Positions 10,985 to 23,408 of a stretch of DNA of 64,000 nt are shown here, piece after piece. How positions within the stretch are numbered: position 1 is the stretch's first letter; the number at the start of each line of letters is the position of its first letter. The notes beneath the pieces were generated by a model that was not told the DNA's origin, did not search any database, and saw only the letters and a list, made by a program, of their open reading frames with translations. Source of the DNA: Acanthosoma haemorrhoidale (taxonomy: Eukaryota; Arthropoda; Insecta; Hemiptera; Acanthosomatidae). A program made the position numbers and the translations under genes. Where the stretch lies: the NCBI GenBank assembly GCA_930367205.1, contig OV884012.1:36905520-36969519 (forward strand), given 5' to 3'.

Positions 10985-12205
10985 AGAAATTGTAGTTAGA
11001 GCACTAATAATCTTGGGTGAAGACTCGTCCTAAAGGCAAGTGGCCAAACGCTCGGGAACCAGCTGACCAATCGTTGGTTGGCTGGATACTCCATCGACTC
11101 AGCTAGCCAGGCAGCAACTGTAGGATACGCAGCTAAGGCCGGCCAAGGGCAATGTCAGTCAGATATGACCATTTCAAACCGCTCTCGTCCTTAAGACAGA
11201 GGCTCCAAACAAGTCTTCAACTTCGAAATAAACTTCATTCGGCCAGAAACGTTGTGATTTCAGACTGAACAATTAGACGACGCCTCCATGGAGTGAATCT
11301 GACCTCCAGACGCCCTGCCACTGGTCTACTTATTACCAGACATCATCAAGTAGCCATAATTGAATTTTCACAGCAGAATGCAAATTGGATAATGGATGAT
11401 TGTAGAGTGGCTTTGTTCAGATACTAGTGAAGCCTGCATTCTTTAGATGGTCGGACAAGAGTACTAAGACCCCCTGAAGATCGGTTTGCTACCAGCAACA
11501 TTTCGCTAAGAGTAGCGTTTGGAAGTGGTTGTGTAAAGGTGAGGGCTGGTATAAGTTAGAAAACCCGCACAGAGTTTCACATAATAAACAAGGGCTCACT
11601 GACTGCATAGAGTTATGTGACGGACATCCTGGAGTAATACATAATGCCATTTGCACCATCTATTGGTGAAAACTTCCTTTCTTCTAGACAACGCGAGACC
11701 ACATACCACTGCTATCGTCACTGCCTACTTTCAAGAGGTAATCTTCTGCCCTTTCCGTCCGATTTTTAATGTTATAGAGAACGTCTGGGATACGCTGAAA
11801 AGACGTATCAGAACTCAGAATCATGCATCAACGACACTTGTTGAACTTCAAAACGCATTATTGGAAGAATCGGAGAACATTCCTCAAGAGGACATTGCAC
11901 TTGCCATCCACTCAATGGCGAGACGACTAGAAGCTGTTAGATAAGCAAGAGGATGTGTTACCATATGCTATCACTCTAAACATTTTTTCTAATTAATTCC
12001 GTGTTTGTCATTCATTCTCTCATTAATACTGTTATTAACATTTTCCTTTCTTACCCTTCCAATGAAGTTTTTATTACCAAAAAATAGTCTTTATTGTATA
12101 TATATATGTATGTATCTACAGAAATATACAAGAGTTTGTTGTTTATCTATTTCATGCTATGAAAAATGAAGCGGTGCACTAATTTTGTCCAGAAGTTTTT
12201 AGTAA
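10985..12205 (+). mobile_element. Tc1-like transposon relic
   Basis: A block of about 1.2 kb translates, across many frameshifts and stops, into Tc1-family transposase pieces in the right order: an N-terminal piece with GWIIHRLSYRQAATVG, a middle piece with HSARNVVISD, RRRLHGVNLTSRRPATG and QNANWIMDD, and a C-terminal part with DNARPH and NVIENVWDTLKRR. Terminal inverted repeats are not clear; a possible right end contains TTTTGTCCAGAAGTTTTT near 12185. Both boundaries are estimates. Confidence 0.75.
11651..11944 (+). pseudogene. Tc1-like transposase, C-terminal remnant
   Basis: A 97-codon open stretch (no ATG; it opens at TTG) holds the second catalytic Asp in DNARPH (codon at 11687) and the Glu in NVIENVWD (codon at 11777). 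Only 29 residues lie between them instead of the 34 of Tc1 DD34E enzymes, so a deletion of about five codons has removed part of the spacer. The frame ends with a TAA after RRLEAVR. The first catalytic Asp lies upstream in a damaged frame. It cannot give an active enzyme. Confidence 0.8.
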
Positions 12206-15200
12206 TGTATTTGATACAAGTTTATATTTCCTATTATTTTTGTAAATTTATTATAAATACATATTCACTGGCGAACGAACGTAGTAGATGGCTAGGACAG
12301 TCAGACAGACGGACACACTATTGAATGCAAAAGGGTTTTTGGTTTTGAAATGTATCAACGAAACCCTCAAAATGATTCAATCTACCTTAAATTTTTCACA
12401 CCAGTTCAAAATATGTTGATTAGTATCATTACATAATACAATGGGAATCCTTAGCCCTTTTCATGCATAAATTCCGGGGTGGAACGTTTACTATTGGAAG
12501 ATGTGCCCGAAAACCGTTAATAATATTGCAATGCACATAATAAGGGATAATAATATCGAAAAATAAAAACAAATTCTTTGCGATGAGAGATGTATTGATA
12601 CATCGAATGATCAATCGCCCAGACGCTTCTGTGTGAAAACACAGTTTGTTGAAAATTATAACATAAAAGAATTAACTTTCAATTGAACGTCAATTCGTAT
12701 CAAGTTGACATCTGTTAGTAAACTTTGTAACTACCACGGTAGCGGGCTCTATTGAAATCATTCAAAACTAAGATAGTCAGGGCTCTCCCTCTATGGTTTT
12801 CAGAACTACCTTACAAGTTCCTTAGCAGAATTGTTTTCTTAACTCTTAACTGGTTCCCAAGAAGGAATGGCACTGGTGGAATTACGAGGTTTTGCAGAAA
12901 TTTTGCATCCCTTCAGTACTCGCCTGATAAATAAATATCACCCCTAAAACTACAACTATTTATATTTTTTTTAGTTGTGATATTGGCTATTTTAAAGGTG
13001 CTAGCTTAATTTTAAAGCGACAAAAACCAATTTTTACTGAGCTAAAAAAAAATTTAATAATTAAGGAATTACTGTATGGTAGTGTTTTACAACATAGTTC
13101 TTAGAACTAAGGGAGATATATCCTTGTCTGGGAAGCAATCAAAAACAGGAATACATAAATAACCTTCCAATTAAAAATTAATTAATTAAATTAAAGAAGG
13201 TATTAATTAAAAAAAACATAAAAAGGAAATAATATTGTTAAACCAGTTTGATACTTATTGTAGATTGATTTTTTTATAATTAAAATAAATTGTGTCTCTA
13301 CAAAACAATTATTTGTTTAAGATCTAATTCTTTTGATGATGCTGCACATTTGTCTTAACACTAGGTAACACCACATTAGGCACCACACAATTTCTAAATA
13401 TTATATATTATTTCTAAATAACTTAAATTCACTGATCCTGACATCCTGATTACTGATATGCAATATGTGATGAGACTTTAGCAGACTATAAAAACAATAA
13501 GTCAATAAAAGTCAATAAAGTCGTTTTTGAAGACGTAATGAAACCCTTGATTATGCGATGTATTCCAATAAATTTAGGTCTCTATGATAAGATATATGTT
13601 GCTTCCAATAGATTAATTAAACAATTAATTTTATGCCATAGATATCAGTTTGGTCTCTTTCAGGGGTAAACCAGTAGACAGCACTGTACTCCAGGCCTGT
13701 TTCCTTTTGTTTTTACTGAGCTATACCTCTCGTTTATTTTTAAAGGAAAAACATTATATTTTTCTTCATCGAAATAGCTTTATTTATTTTTCATACGGGT
13801 ATTCCAATTTTTAAATCCAGTACAAATGATTTTTTTTGTCTAAATAACGTTTTAAATGCTTGGTCACAGGGCCAAGATTTTCATTTTTTAACAGATTAAT
13901 TGTAATTTGTATACTGTAGTCTCATAGCATAGCAAGTGAGAATAAACATAATTTGTGTTTTTATGGGGGGCAGGTATGCAGATACCAAAGACAGAACTTT
14001 TGAACAGGTACTGCACAACATCCTGTTATTTGATACTGGTTTTAAAAACTACTCAATCGATCTTAAGTGAAATATTCCACAAGTTTTTGAAATGTGTTGA
14101 TTTTGTGATGATTAAATTATAAATAACGTTAAGAAAAAAAAAATTAAACGCGAAAAAGTTGGATCGGTTTTGAAAACATTTCTTAAGAGATCGCCTACCA
14201 ATTTTTTTAGGATAAGGTTTAAATAGTGTTTTATACCAATATTTTTAAAATTTTTGCTATTTTCTGAAAAGTTAATTTTTGAACTTAACGAGATGGTCCA
14301 CAAATAAAATGAAATATTTTTGCCCAAAAAAAAAAAAAAAATTGGAATAGATTTTCAGAATCATTTTAGAAACTTTCAATCCAATCCTGCATATCTCTTC
14401 ATATTTCACTTTTACGGTTAATTTCATTGTTCTGGTTTGGTTGTGGCATTTTTTAAAAATTTTTATATATATTTTTTTCCAATATTTTTCTTTAAAACTC
14501 TGATGAGACGTGCTCTTTCGCGGATCTCACGCGGGTGACTTTCCTACAACAATAATTTTTTAGTGTGACCGAATTGTTGGTATGTAAAACATTGGGAGAA
14601 ACCTTTATTTTCTAATAGATATTACATGGTTGACATGTCTTACTGCCTAGAGAGGTTTTGTTTGGTGGCTGGTCCAGTCGTTATAAGAACCCGAGAAATT
14701 TCATTATTTCCGTCTCCATCAGTTCTGGGCAATGGCTAACTTCTCTATTGGCTAACTCGTATCCTGAGCGTATATGGCCCACCGTCTGTTCTTTACTACT
14801 CGGCGAAGCGGTAAGGAGTGGAGGAGGAATTTGTTTTCTCCTGTTCTGGAGGAATCGCGTTTTGTATGAATGAACGAATGAGTACTCAGAACAGAATTAT
14901 TGCTGCTGAATAAGCGAGGTACAATTTTAATAGGATTAATTAAAAAAAAATTTTTTTTTATATATATTTTAAAACTTTTAAAATTTAATCTAATTAAACG
15001 ACTGCGACACTTATTTATAAGAGCAAGGAAGAATTTATGTTGTCCCGATTCGCCGAGTCGAACTCATGAAAAGCTGTATTGTAAATTATATGTTGAGTAA
15101 TGTTCATTCCAGCGGGATCCAATAAGGAAATACTGGGAAAACCAATTCCGAAAATGTATTTGTTTTGGGAGTCAGAGATAAATACAAGGAGGGGTCCTGT

Positions 15201-16476
15201 TGTATGTTGTAGCAATAACAGGAGCTCCTTAGTCTTCTTAATGGAATTCCCCATGGAGAATCTATTTGTACAACCTTATTTCATTTTAGTGGTCTCTGTC
15301 CTCTCTTCTGTAGTCGGGATTGCTTACTAGATATGTCTTATACTGTCATCATTATTTATCGAATAGATTAAACGGCAACGATTATCTATATCTATATCAG
15401 ACGAGGGAGATTTTGTAAATGAAAAAACAACTGTGACATTTTTGGGCGTGGAACATATTTTGCCCCTTTTGTTCTTTCTTGGCGTAACATCAATATATTT
15501 CAATCTCCCACTGCCATAAAGTGACGTATGTCTTTTTGTTATGGATTCACACTTAAAAATTGTGACATACGCAGCCCTCTTCGGACCTGGCTAAACTATA
15601 CACACCAGCATCAAAATATATAAAAAAATAATGTTACATGTAATTGATTAACCTGCATTATGAACTAAATAGTAATTGTGGGAGTACATAAACATATAAA
15701 CGAAAAAAAAGGACGTAGAGACTGAATAAGCAATATTGCTCTCGGAGTTCGACCTTGGATCTCTTAAAAACTTATCAGACGTTAGTAAAAAAACTACTCA
15801 TTATTTATAATGTAAATTATTTCATTTGTTACACCATTTTGGTCACTAAAAATTTATGACTATTCAGAAAATAAGTAAACTAATGATAAGATAAGTAAAA
15901 TAACTATTAGTTTATAATAGGATCAATACACACCCGTAAATACCTAAAAAAAAAACAAATAATAAAGGGTGGAACGTATCAAATAAGCTATTTTTTCTGT
16001 TGCCTTTCAAAACTTTTATTTTTGATATATTTTTGAAATTCTCTTCGCATTACTCCCTTTAATGTGCATTTAGTTACTTACTTATTGATGGGTACTACAA
16101 TCCACCCGGTAATCTCTTAGCACCATACTCCGTTCTGCTTAGTTCACTGGAAAACGTCATACAGGCCTTTCATTCGTCATTCGGGGCCTCCACTTGGCTT
16201 GCCAAATAGTCTTTTTCTTGGAGCCGATTCTATCCGATTGACATGTAGACAGACGAAAGACTTGTTAAACAGTTGAGAAATCATCATAAATATTATCATT
16301 GCAGTAGTTTTGTTTAGATTGGAGATATAGAGGAAACAGTGATTAAATAAAGCGCAAATTAACACTTATGAGATTCGTGCAAGGCTAGGGACAAATGAAA
16401 TGTTACCTGGATTGGTTCCGTGCGGGCAAACAATCACTCAGCAACTATATAAGTAACGGCAACTCACGAGTGCCCG
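12206..16476. other. AT-rich stretch, no gene recognised
   Basis: Over 4 kb of low-GC sequence with poly-A and poly-T runs. Overlapping frames on opposite strands at 15015-15330 and one at 14658-14873 show no motifs and are most likely chance. Confidence 0.5.
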
Positions 16477-17421
16477 TGTAGCGACCGCTAACTACATAAG
16501 ATAAATCACCCTATACTCTATTGTATATATATTGTAAATTAACTTAAACAAATGTAAATCACATTACCAAACCATAAATCATTGTAATATTGTAAATAAT
16601 AAAGACGCAACCGCAAGCCATTTAGTTATATGAGCTGGGGCACCCGCTACCCGTAGCAGGTACTAAACGACCCAAACCGCCGAGCCTGCCGAGAGGGCCG
16701 GAGACCCTTACCCGAGTCAGGTATCAGTGACGCAAAGGCCACCAACTCTCAGAGGACAAAGGCCACCACATACTCAACTGGCATTGGGTACAATAAAACC
16801 GAAGCTAATTGGCTACTGACGAAGCCAGCTGGGTATCTAAGACCGGCGGTTTGGGCCTTTAATTCATTCTCCTGACGACTGGCTGACTGACGGCTTGTGG
16901 CTGCGCTGACTTCTGGCCAAATTTGGCCTTCTCATTTATGAAAAACCTCTGCATCTATCTCTTCTCACCTCACTACGTTTTAATCCGGCGTTGTCAGAGC
17001 TCACACCTTCCTAGTGGGAATCTCTGCCTTCGTCTTGCTAAATCTAGCACCTCCTTGGGAAAGACCTCTCCCTAGTGGACGAATGTTGTCGTGGCCCTGC
17101 AAACTTACCAAGCAGTGTTCCCCACGGCGATCCAGTCTGCCTCTCTCCCGCTCACACTCACCTTTGGGATCCGGACGGATTTCACCTACTCTCAGATACC
17201 GAGTGTGAATTCGTGGTCATTCCAAGACCTCACAAACTACCTCACTACCTACCCTATACCTCTTCTCCTGAACACAGTGCATTGTCGGGGTACATACCTA
17301 TCAAATATGGAGTCCGATAGTCAGACTGTCATGAAACGATTGTCTAGGTCATAAACTTAATCAACCCTCACTTCGTCACCAGGGCTAGGGTAACTAGGCA
17401 CCCCCTCGTGACGACCCGACA
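16477..17421 (+). mobile_element. LTR copy (probably solo), 945 bp, 5-bp target duplication GCCCG
   Basis: It starts TGTAGCGACCGCTAACTACA and ends GTGACGACCCGACA, so it has TG..CA ends. The five bases GCCCG occur immediately before (16472-16476) and after (17422-17426). No internal retroelement coding lies beside it, which fits a solo LTR left by LTR-LTR recombination. The middle includes AATAAAG near 16600, a candidate poly(A) signal, and a GC-rich 3' half. The same LTR occurs at 55513-56376 and, reversed and decayed, at 42357-43273. A 5-bp duplication is usual for Gypsy, Copia and BEL/Pao elements, so the superfamily is open. Short frames inside (17014-17354) are not conserved proteins. Confidence 0.9.
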
Positions 17422-20400
17422 GCCCGTATTGGTTGTAGTGGTAAAAACAGATCGTTTGTCACCCGTTTCCCCCACTTTTAGTAACCAGAATCTTGTAAGA
17501 AAGAACTCCTTAAATCACGAACAAGCCTGACAAATTTCATCTGAATGAGTGCTCCCTAAGACCTCCAGGGGATAAATATGTTGGAGTAGATGGCATAAAG
17601 AGCGGTATATTAATCCCCTTTAGGAGTTGGGGATATCCAGAGCTCACTTATACACACTCTCACACACCAAACGAAACAACACGAAATCGCTATGTCCAAG
17701 AAGTGTGAATATGAATAGTAGATATCAGCTACCTTAATATTTAAACCATCTTTATCATTATATATTGTTAGAATTATTTCAAAACCCCTCATGATCTCAA
17801 CCCTGTGGTCAGTATATCTGTCATGGATACGTCCGACCTATAACCATGACATATTACACGAATGAAAGTTTAATTTGATGAACCGACATGTAAACAAATA
17901 TGTTTTCATCCTTATGTGTAGGTGTTGAATTAAATAATATTAACGAAATAATATAAGTAAAAGAGCGATGATAATGATGTTATCTCTACATGGACACATT
18001 CCCTTATTGCCTGGACCCACCACAAACTCAACAATCATCCGACCGGCGGGAAAGTTGGAAAGTTCCAGGGTTGGGATGGGGGTAAATTTCATGGGCAAGA
18101 AACCTAAGTGAAATTAAAATGAGATTGTTTGTGAATCCGACCACCGCCCTACCGGAATATCCCATTAATCACTGAGCAAGCAATCGCCTGTCAATGATTA
18201 ATATCGTAATTACATGGCGGTCCTACAGCCTAGGTGAAAATTACGCTTCATCCACCGCAACGTATAATAGGGGTAGGACGTTATAAACTTAAGGTGAGGG
18301 AAAACACTTCGACATAGGACTATACTATATACAAGCCTGAGCCGAAATGATGCATTTATTTTGTCGAGCCTCATTATGTTTATATTCTGGGTGTTATCCA
18401 AGTGACTATTTTACATAAAGTATTATAGAAGGAAACGTCAAACGTAAGGCTTTAAGTCAATCCAAAGTCTATAGTACACATTTAGTACACATTCCAGTGT
18501 CGAATGCTCGCCTATTCAGGCATCTTTTGGACTTGAAAAAATACAATTATTTATTCATAAAATCCTTAAATAAATTAAATTTAACAATAGTTAATTTAGA
18601 AATGGTATAACTAATTACAGAAGAGAAAAAATATTAAATGCATCTTGTTAGCTTAATTTATCAAAAATTTAGAAAGTATGTCAGATGAAGCAAACCTCTC
18701 GTAGCCATCCATATCTAATCATGAACAGAATAAAAAAATAATGCAAAATTAATGATTAAATATAACATAATAATAATAAGTATAGATAAGTGTTTGGTAT
18801 TTGTAATTTCCTCATTTGTGTTCCTTTTGTTGCTCAAAAGTGTTTTTCTACAAATATTATATCTCCCTGAGAAATTTGAGAATGTATGAGGTTTTAGGTA
18901 TCTGTTTATGTATGCTCCGGACCTTGTCGGAGGGGGTTAAGGTTTTCTTACCTACTTCTGCCTAGATTGGCAGCCAATCTTTAGAGTTGAGGATAGTGTT
19001 GGGGAGTACAAAACGGGTATTGGACATTCAAGGGTATTCGAGAGACGGTGAAGGCGTCGTTGATCAACGCTCGATTTGTGACGAGGGGAAACAGCTGATG
19101 TTAGAGCTCAGACAGATTGAATCGTTTTAACGACCACTGTCGTAAAATGTGTCTACAGACTTTTGAAAGACCATAACCTCAAACGTGGGTTAAAGTAGAG
19201 CCTCCTCTTTCGGGCTTGGCAGTTATCTAAGTTTTGTTTCTTTTATCTATAATTAATACGAGAGACCTCTGAAATTAAAAGGATGATCATAACGTAATTT
19301 GTATGCAAATGTTTTAATTACCTTGTATGACTCATGTATTCTCTTGTATTTTTGTGTGATTTTTTTTCATCTTATCGTAGCTAAATGTAAAATGAAGGTA
19401 TTTAATTTAAAAGGAGGATTTTAACCAAGAACGGCGATGTTGCTGAGGAAATGAGCTGAAGATAGCGCCGTAGAGGAATAATGTAGGGAGAAGTTTAAAG
19501 GGGAAAGGAATTCTCTCATTAAGAACCAACTCTTTTAATGCCTTAACTTCAGCTACGACGTAGTTAGCTGAAGTATGCTCAGCCACTCACTCACCTTACG
19601 CATCCTGCCGGAAATAACTGTTTATCCTCTCTCCAGGATTTCGAATACATTTTGTTTAATCATCATCCAGACCTGTATCATAATCAATAGTGTAGATCTA
19701 TAAACATTTATATTTTAAGTTGAATGACTATATTCATTTTTCCATGTTCGTCTACTCGCAAACTTTGTTTTAACTGAGCAAACGCTATTAGCAGCTTTCG
19801 CTACCTACCGTTTTCAACTGCACATTTGAAAAGCACAATCAATAAAAATGTATTACCAAGCAGAGTTGGAAGGTGGAACTTACAAATAAGCACGGTGGTG
19901 GTCATCATTCGTACGTATTTCTATTTTCTACGTTCGATTAAATCAATCTAAAATCTTAAACATATGCTTTGATCAGTGTAAAGTTAGGGCAGAGGGTAAG
20001 TACTGTTCATGATCCAGATAAACCACTTACATACATCATATATGTACTTAGAATACTCAGATAGCAATCATTTTCTAGCGAGTTCAAGATTTCCACCCAA
20101 CTTCTAAATTATAGTTAGGGTTTACTAGATCAATTCAGGTCCCACTGAGCACGTCAGGCTCTAAGGTCGGTTGATTTGAGCTGTTCCATGAACGTATACT
20201 ACGAATATGTAAACATAAGTGGGCTGTGCTAAACTATGGGATATTGCTGAGCAACATGGTTTTTACCGACATTCTCCGTCTTGTCTTAGTGTCCTTACTA
20301 ACTGACAGAGATGCCCGAAACGTCAAATAAGGTTGGCTTATCAATAAAAAAAATGGCATAACAATCAGAATTTCAAAGATATTCTTAAAAATAATGTTTA

Positions 20401-21767
20401 ATAATAAGCCCAATATTAAAAATTGCGAGTTTAATACGCTCGGGACATATTTTAATTTTTAGTTATTTGATTTCATGATGAGGCGATATCAGTGCCCGGA
20501 ATGGCTTAGCAAATAAAATGAAGTAATTTTGTTCAAAACAATCATATTTCGTCTTTTAGGTTTACTCAACTTATGTTGTTTCTTATCCTCTCGTTCATTA
20601 ATTCCATTATTGTACTATATGTCCTAAAATAAAATTTAATTTGTAATTGACCTAATTGACGTATTTCAAGCTGAAAAAAAATGACAAGGCAGATCCTCAT
20701 GTCCACTGGATCATTATAAATATTTTTTCATCTATTTACATTAACATTAAGAAAGCGATATAAGTATTAGTTGTTTCATTCCGGAAATCCCCTTTTATTA
20801 CATAACGACACAATGGAAAGACAATTGGAGTGACTACAATATCAACAATGATAAATAAAAAGATAATGGAAGAAAATCTCAGCCTCTAAAGAAATATTGG
20901 GGGTTAAAAAAATGAGGCAACCCGCCGCCTCCCAACCCTACTCTTCTCTGTCGCTCCCTCCCCTTTTGTGCTAGGTTAATTAGGTCTTTTCCAGGATCAA
21001 ATCCTTATCCTGCAGGATTAATGTTTCCAATTAGCCGCTATTGTAGTCAAATGAACCTCTGCTGCTCTAATGACATGTACCTGACCGCGTTCCTGGAATT
21101 AATTACAGATATTAATGGAGTTTCAGTTCGATTGTCCCAGCCGGGCATGCCTATGGGAATGCCTATGGGTAGGCTTTTGTCCACTTCAAGCACACCTGAG
21201 TTACTTTTCATGCTGAAATTAATAAATAATTCCGTGGAAAACTCATTAGAATGTTCCGTGCAGTATATAACGCAGTGAGGATTTTAGTTGCTTTGTTGAA
21301 ATGAACGCAAGCGAAAAGCACCATAATACACGAGAGCCCAGCAATATGCGAGTCACACTGATGCAAGCGGTATAAACCTTTGTTAGATGAGAGAGCTTAG
21401 TGAACGGGTAAATGCTACGAATTGGCTAAAATATTATATTGTCGTTGTCACATTATTAAATGCTGAGAGCAACATTAACAACTCCTAGATATTACTTCCT
21501 CAAAACATATATATTTTTAGTACATTATTCATATATATTATATATACAACATATATACATTATTCGTTCACCCTTTTGTATGTTTGTTACATGTATATAT
21601 TTAGTTACAGTCCACATAAATTAAACCATCCTCAAGAAAAATAATAATGGTTAAAGTAATAAAATATAAATATTTTTTTAGATTGTCTTGCTGACTAGGG
21701 TATCACATTAAAGACCACAACGTTTTGACTAATAATATGTAATATATTAAATGTATTTAAATATATA
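17422..21767. other. long stretch without recognised gene
   Basis: Mixed AT-rich DNA. Less AT-rich islands at about 18930-19200 and 20920-21250 contain no frame I can assign. The frame at 21021-21278 contains a small PGMPMGMPMG-like duplication but no known domain. Confidence 0.45.
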
Positions 21768-21949
21768 AGTTAAGTCCAGGCGCCGCTAGTGCCCAGCCTT
21801 AATCCCCAAACATATGTTATCTGTATATATGTTTACATGTAATACCGATAGATGGAGGTATCTTGGAATAAATAAAGCAGTCTTGTAACAACGTTCTACG
21901 TGTTCTTATTACTAACCTTTCTTAGATTGTAATTCAATAAACATTAATT
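21768..21949 (+). repeat. 5' LTR of Gypsy copy 1 (about 182 bp)
   Basis: It starts AGTTAAGTCC after TATATA and ends ATTAATT, where the last T is also the first base of the primer-binding site. AATAAATAAAG at about 21868 is a likely poly(A) signal. The 3' LTR of the second Gypsy copy has the same AGTTAA start, nearly the same length (181 bp), an AATAAAG-CAGTCT-like block at the same place and a TATATA flank, which supports these boundaries. Confidence 0.75.
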
Positions 21950-21966
21950 GGTGCCGAAACCCGGGA
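21949..21966 (+). other. primer-binding site complementary to tRNA-Phe
   Basis: TGGTGCCGAAACCCGGGA is the exact complement of the last 18 bases (including CCA) of animal tRNA-Phe as I recall it. It sits at the LTR border, the standard place for minus-strand priming. Confidence 0.85.
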
Positions 21967-22044
21967 ACCGTGAAGAAAGAGAGTTATCGAGTGCGAGCAT
22001 AATTTTTTTTGTTTTTTTTTTCTTCTATACGTGAAAGCGAGAAG

Positions 22045-22970
22045 ATGACTGAAGGGGGAGTGTTGAGACAGCCCGTCTTGAATCTCGTAGAGGGAGCAGA
22101 TATTAGAAGAGTGGGAACTATGCCAGAAGTTCATGCCACGGCGCTCGCGCTGATGAGGGTAAAAGCAATGAATACCCAGGATCTAAAGGCTGCTTCGGAG
22201 CTGGAGAGATTCACCGGGGAACTGGGTGAGCTGAACCATTTTTTAAAAGGAGGAGATCGTCTCACAGCTTTAATTGGAGCTAAAGTAGAAGAAAATTTAA
22301 TAGATCCTAGAGACGCGGAATCGTTGAAGGCGGCCCTGATATGTCGGGTCAAGAGGAGTATACTGAATCAAATTCAGGCAGATGAAGAAACCCCGTGGGA
22401 AGTAATTAAGATGAGATTGAAGAAGGCTTACGGAGGAGGACGATGGACTCCCGAGGAGGGCATATTCCAAATGTTTAGGGAGACGAAGTCCCCAAGACAA
22501 AGTAACGGCAATATGCGGCGGGGTTAGTAGTCCGTTTCAATAAGATAACGGAGAAGATGAGAGAGTCGATTAGCGTAGAAGAGGTGGAGGGTAGAATGGG
22601 ATTCTTATCCACAATTCTAAAGGTGCAACTGGCCAAGGAGACAGGAAGAAAGGAAGGATTCTCTGATGAGCTCTCGTTCTCGGAGTGTGCACAATCAATG
22701 ATCGACGCTAGTGCCAAGGAGGAAGAAGTGAGGGTGCAAGACGTTGACAATGAGTGGAGCCGAGTTGCATACAAAAGAACCCGAACCCTGAAACCAACGT
22801 GGAGGAGACCAGAAACGTCCGTTATCGGCAGAGACAAGGGAACGACAGGAGAAAGGAGATTCAGAAGAACGAGACCGAGGTATGCCCCGCCCAGGGAAGA
22901 AAGAAAATGCCACGGATGTAGGAAGGCAGGACATTTAGTGGCACAGTGTCCTCGCACGAAATGGAATTGA
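22045..22970 (+). pseudogene. gag of Gypsy copy 1, frameshifted
   Basis: The likely start is the ATG at 22045 (MTEGGVLRQPVLNLVEGAD). An upstream extension of this frame begins only with TTG. The frame is open to 22527, then Gag continues in another frame (about 22530-22970), so there is an indel around 22500. The C-terminal part is rich in Arg and has a CCHC zinc knuckle, CHGCRKAGHLVAQC, at 22908-22949. A second knuckle (CGEEGHIARHC) follows in yet another frame near 22975-23006 and has lost its first Cys. The product would be the RNA-binding structural protein of the virus-like particle. It is not functional here. Confidence 0.8.
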
Positions 22971-23219
22971 GTGTGGTGAGGAAGGACACATCGCTAGGCA
23001 TTGCCTATGGAGGTAAACACTCAAGAAGTAAGAGAGAGACGGAGCATGACACATGGGGAGAGTGGATCATCAGAAGATGAGTCATCAGAGACTTCGGGAA
23101 CTGAAGGAGAAGAAGCGAGGCGCAGCAGAAACAGGAGACAGACAGGGCAGAAGGTCGAGTCACGCAGATGGGAGAAACGTGATGAAGCCTGAGAAGCGTG
23201 TCGGTAGAGAGGCGACCGC

Positions 23220-23400
23220 ATCCTGAGATGTAATGCAATTCGGGAGAGGATGTCTATAATTAAGGTCAAGGGAGGAGAGATGTGTCTGGTGGACAAAGGA
23301 AGCACCAACACCATCATGTCCCGCGGAGCTGCTAGAGAGGCTGTATGGCGGAGAGAGGGCACTCCAGATCCAGGTATGTAATTGTAGTTTAATCACCCTG
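23220..23400 (+). pseudogene. retropepsin remnant, active-site DTG replaced by DKG
   Basis: The short text KGGEMCLVDKGSTNTIMSRG (codons around 23262-23321) has the shape of a Gypsy aspartic protease active site. The residue after Asp (codon 23295-23297, AAA) is Lys instead of the usual Thr or Ser. It continues with LITLGVPCEVVG before sequence is lost and the text jumps into the reverse transcriptase. The second Gypsy copy keeps the C-terminal half of this domain. Confidence 0.65.
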
Positions 23401-23408
23401 GGAGTCCC

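Noticed and set aside
10920..10985. Left terminal inverted repeat for the Tc1-like relic
   Set aside because: Only ACTTTTCTGG-like partial similarity to the possible right end; not enough to set a boundary.
15015..15330. Overlapping opposite-strand frames of 76-79 codons
   Set aside because: Mutually overlapping, no recognisable motifs, and no splice or promoter context.
17014..17354. Three overlapping frames in the LTR, with a counterpart at 55985-56308
   Set aside because: They are partly open in both LTR copies, but differ by frameshifts between copies and look like translated LTR sequence.
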